64,000 bases of DNA from Corynebacterium kroppenstedtii DSM 44385 (GTDB lineage: Bacteria; Actinomycetota; Actinomycetes; Mycobacteriales; Mycobacteriaceae). The translations under genes were made by a program, and so were the position numbers. Numbering within the stretch: position 1 is the first letter of the stretch; every line of letters begins with the position of its first letter. Below, one piece after another: positions 61,366 to 64,000 of the stretch. Location: assembly GCF_000023145.1 (NCBI RefSeq), contig NC_012704.1:310001-374000 (forward strand). The letters run 5' to 3'. The notes beneath the pieces were generated by a model. The model was not told the DNA's origin. It saw nothing but the letters and a program-made list of their open reading frames with translations, and ran no database searches.

Positions 61366-61544
61366 GCATTGCGCGACCCCGTCACCGCCCGAACCATGTG
61401 ACGTTCGTGTAAATATTTCTGCCCGTCGGGGGTAACCTACTGGCGTCGTGCCTGCTCATTGCCTCGAAATGAGGTAACCAGATGGCGAAGTGCGCTCGAC
61501 ATGTCCGGGGTTGCGGATATAGTCGAGTGACGAACATGCCGTTA
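61366..61544 (+). other. Gap with the riboswitch promoter
   Basis: No gene is present. A promoter is visible near the end: TCGACA (61496-61501) and TATAGT (61518-61523), 16-base spacer, predicting a start near 61530, just before the first glycine aptamer. Confidence 0.6.
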
Positions 61545-61825
61545 CGAGTTGCAACGGGAGAGCTTGCTTTCCGCGCCGGGCGCATTGTGCTTCCGGCCAG
61601 GAAAGTAGCGCCGTAGGAGCAAACCCTCCCCGGGAATCTCTCAGGCCCAGTACCGCTGCAATGAGGCACCACTGGAAAGAGCTGCGTATGCAGCCGCCGA
61701 AGGAGAAAAGCAGACCGAAGCAACGCGACCTGTGGGCTCTATAGATTTGTAGGGCTCCATGCAGGGCCAAACACAGCGCGTTGCTAAGGCTGCCGAAGCT
61801 CTCAGGTACAGGAGACAGTGCGGGG
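61545..61825 (+). ncRNA. Tandem glycine riboswitch (gcvT type)
   Basis: Aptamer I (~61545-61672) contains GGGAGAG, GCGCCGTAGGAGCAA and AATCTCTCAGG followed by ATGAGGCACC. Aptamer II (~61673-61825) contains CTGGAAAGAG, GCCGCCGAAGGAG and GCTCTCAGGTACAGGAGACAG. These are the conserved cores of the two-aptamer glycine riboswitch. It lies 38 bases before gcvP, so glycine should switch on the cleavage system. Confidence 0.92.
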
Positions 61826-61862
61826 GAGGCGACCGGTCATCGCCTTCGACGAATGGGAAACA

Positions 61863-64000
61863 ATGTCTCATCCACAGTCTCAGCAGCAGTCACCCCACCA
61901 GGCTCACCCGAAATTTGATCCGCAGAACACGCAGGGTGCGGCCCCCGCGTCTATTAAATCCACGGCAGACCTCACCGCGCCGTTGAGTTCACCGCGCGTG
62001 TCTGCCGCGGCGTTCCCGTCGCGCCACATTGGCCCCAACTCGTCGAGCATTCGGCAGATGCTGCAGACCTTGGGGTATTCGTCGGCACGCGAACTCGCCG
62101 AGGCAGCGTTGCCTGATTCCATCAAGAACCGGGATCTCAATCTGCCGCCTCGTCGCACTGAGCAGGACGTGTTGTCCGCGCTGCAGGTGTATGCCGATAA
62201 AAATGTTCAGAAGAAGCAGCTGATCGGCGCGGGTTATTATGACACGGTCACGCCGGCGGTGATCAGGCGAAACATTGTGGAAAACCCGGGGTGGTACACC
62301 GCGTATACGCCGTATCAGCCGGAGATTTCTCAGGGCCGCCTGGAGGCGCTGCTGAACTTCCAAACTGCGGTGGGGGATTTAACCGGGTTCGACGTCGTTA
62401 ATGCGTCCTTGCTGGATGAAGCCACTGCCGTCGCGGAGGCCGTTCAGCTGATGATCCGCGGTGGGCGGCGGCGTAAAGGTGGGGAGTCGGTCGTGCTCCT
62501 CGATAGCGCCTGCCACCCGCAGGTGATCGCTGTTGTTCGGTCGCGGGCGAAAGCTGCTGGTATTTCGCTTCGCGTATCGACGATTACCACAGACACGATT
62601 GCCGACGAGGAGAACCTTGCCGGCGTCGTTATTGCTCAGCCCGGAACGACGGGTGAGGTGCGTGACCTGAAGCCCCTGATTGACGCCGCGAAGGAGAAGA
62701 AAGCGCTGGTCACGGTGGATTGTGACCTTCTTGCGCAGACGCTTCTGGCATCGCCGGGTGAGCTCGGTGCGGATATCGCGGTGGGTTCTGCGCAACGCTT
62801 CGGTGTGCCGCTGTTCTTCGGTGGGCCCCATGCGGCGTTTATGGCTGTGACGACCTCGCTGACCAGGAAGATGCCGGGGCGCATCGTCGGTGTGTCGAAG
62901 GATGAGGAAGGAACTCCCGCGTATCGCTTGGCTCTGCAAACCCGCGAGCAACATATTCGACGCGACCGCGCGACCTCTAATATCTGCACGGCGCAAGCGC
63001 TGTTGGCTGTTGTGGCCGGCATGTACGCGGTGTGGCATGGGCCGGATGGCTTGAAGGAAATCGCTGGCCGTATTCACGCGCATGCTGCTGCGCTGGCCGA
63101 TGCCGTCGTTGCGGCTGGTCTTCGCATTGAGCATGAGACGTTCTTCGACACCGTCACCGTGAAGCACAGCACTGATAATGCAGCGCGTATCGCCGTCGCG
63201 CGGGCCCATGAAGAGGGCTTTAACCTGCGAGAACTCGGTGGTCGGCTGGTTGGTATCTCCATCGGTGAATCTACGACCGATACTGATATTCGTCAGTTGG
63301 CTGCGATACTGATCAGCGCTGAGGGCCGCGATAGTGGTTCCGGTCCCGACAGTTTGGATGAAGTGCGTGAGCTCACCTCCGGGCTACCTGGTGATCACCG
63401 CGATGTGGCGACGGCCGGGACAGCGCATCTGCCTGCGGATCTTCTTCGTCTCGATGAGATTTTGACGCACCCGATCTTCCACGCCATTACCTCAGAAACC
63501 GAAATGATGAGGTATCTGCGGATGCTTTCCGACCGCGACCTCGCCCTCGACCGCACCATGATTCCGCTCGGTTCATGCACGATGAAACTGAACTCTGCAG
63601 TAGAGATGGAGCCGATCACGTGGCCGGGCTTTGCCTCCATTCACCCGATGGCTCCCGACGATCAGACGGCGGGGTGGCGTGAACTCATCCATGACCTGCA
63701 GGACAGTCTGGCGGAGATGACCGGCTACGCGGCTGTGAGCGTGCAGCCCAACGCGGGGTCGCAGGGCGAATTCGCTGGTCTGCTGGCTATTCGCCGCTAC
63801 CACCAATCGCGCGGCGATAATGAGCGCACCATCTGCCTGATCCCGGAGTCCGCCCACGGTACCAATGCGGCGTCGGCGGCATTGGCTGGTCTGAAAGTTG
63901 TCGCGGTGAAATCTCGCGACGACGGATCCATCGACCTCGATGACCTGGACGCGAAGCTGGAGAAGCAAGGCGACAAAGTTGCCGCCATCATGATCACGTA
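61863..64000 (+). CDS. gcvP: Glycine dehydrogenase (decarboxylating), P protein, 3' end outside window
   Basis: The frame from ATG 61863 is open to the window end, giving 712 of about 950 residues. The N-terminal F-P-S-R-H-I-G-P near residue 59, YYDTVTPAVIRRNIVENPGWYTAYTPYQPEISQGRLEALLNFQT, and later MIPLGSCTMKLNSAVEMEPITWPGF and PESAHGTNAASAALAGL are P-protein signatures. The PLP-lysine motif lies beyond the edge. It decarboxylates glycine and passes aminomethyl to the H protein. A polar ~55-residue N-terminal extension precedes the conserved part. GGGAA lies before the ATG. It is controlled by the upstream glycine riboswitch. Confidence 0.96.
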   Translation, partial: MSHPQSQQQSPHQAHPKFDPQNTQGAAPASIKSTADLTAPLSSPRVSAAAFPSRHIGPNSSSIRQMLQTLGYSSARELAEAALPDSIKNRDLNLPPRRTEQDVLSALQVYADKNVQKKQLIGAGYYDTVTPAVIRRNIVENPGWYTAYTPYQPEISQGRLEALLNFQTAVGDLTGFDVVNASLLDEATAVAEAVQLMIRGGRRRKGGESVVLLDSACHPQVIAVVRSRAKAAGISLRVSTITTDTIADEENLAGVVIAQPGTTGEVRDLKPLIDAAKEKKALVTVDCDLLAQTLLASPGELGADIAVGSAQRFGVPLFFGGPHAAFMAVTTSLTRKMPGRIVGVSKDEEGTPAYRLALQTREQHIRRDRATSNICTAQALLAVVAGMYAVWHGPDGLKEIAGRIHAHAAALADAVVAAGLRIEHETFFDTVTVKHSTDNAARIAVARAHEEGFNLRELGGRLVGISIGESTTDTDIRQLAAILISAEGRDSGSGPDSLDEVRELTSGLPGDHRDVATAGTAHLPADLLRLDEILTHPIFHAITSETEMMRYLRMLSDRDLALDRTMIPLGSCTMKLNSAVEMEPITWPGFASIHPMAPDDQTAGWRELIHDLQDSLAEMTGYAAVSVQPNAGSQGEFAGLLAIRRYHQSRGDNERTICLIPESAHGTNAASAALAGLKVVAVKSRDDGSIDLDDLDAKLEKQGDKVAAIMIT

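Noticed and set aside
1..64000. CRISPR array, insertion sequence or prophage
   Set aside because: No regularly spaced repeats, transposase or integrase genes, or phage structural genes were seen.

Overview
The window looks like chromosome of a Corynebacterium or close relative (Actinomycetota, moderate-high GC). The evidence is GTP-type PEP carboxykinase, pyruvate carboxylase, a DUF3068/PorA-family protein, VanW/YoaR and DUF6802 proteins, an HspR/HAIR plus SigH-type heat-shock regulon, several apparently leaderless starts, and the dcd/tRNA-Gly/ugd/alaT neighbourhood. Species is not assigned. No insertion sequence, prophage or CRISPR array was seen.

Layout. 1-2.2 kb: an unrecognised membrane protein cut by the window edge, then a DUF6802 protein. 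2.4-8.5 kb: pck, then an acetolactate decarboxylase, a GH32-like protein that lacks the usual nucleophile, and a FUSC-type membrane protein. 8.4-14.9 kb (minus): fatty-acid beta-oxidation pair fadA-fadB, a flavin monooxygenase-like enzyme and a Dcu-type C4-dicarboxylate transporter. 15-21 kb: DUF3068 protein and universal stress protein (minus), then VanW protein, PrsW-type protease and PAP2 phosphatase (plus). 21-31.6 kb: MFS transporter, tRNA-Gly(CCC), dcd, ugd, YibE/F protein, alaT, a long disordered membrane protein, a GlsB/YeaQ protein, a small membrane protein and a DUF488 protein.

31.8-40.3 kb is the chaperone region: dnaK-grpE, a terminator, an orphan PTS EIIC-like permease, a nested inverted-repeat element, then dnaJ-hspR and a flavohaemoglobin-like gene. 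dnaK, dnaJ and clpB each carry a GGAAT-N18-GTT (SigH-type) promoter with a HAIR operator 14-19 bases downstream, so the split halves should still respond together. 40.3-51.3 kb: pyc and putA, an ESX-like small protein/DUF1023 hydrolase pair, two perfect DnaA boxes, a TSUP transporter and a nitrilase-family amidase. Together pck, pyc, putA and the fad genes cover anaplerosis, gluconeogenesis and catabolism of proline and fatty acids.

The most unusual part is 51.3-60.4 kb, with visibly lower GC. A small secreted four-cysteine protein is followed by an ABC ATPase and two separate membrane subunits. On the other side of clpB, on the opposite strand, lies a second ABC ATPase with a single 562-residue membrane protein that looks like a fusion of counterparts of the two separate subunits. 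The larger permease of each set ends in an extracytoplasmic domain with a similar four-cysteine pattern. I know of no described system with this layout. The window closes with a rhodanese-like protein whose catalytic Cys is Ser, and a tandem glycine riboswitch in front of gcvP, which runs off the right edge.
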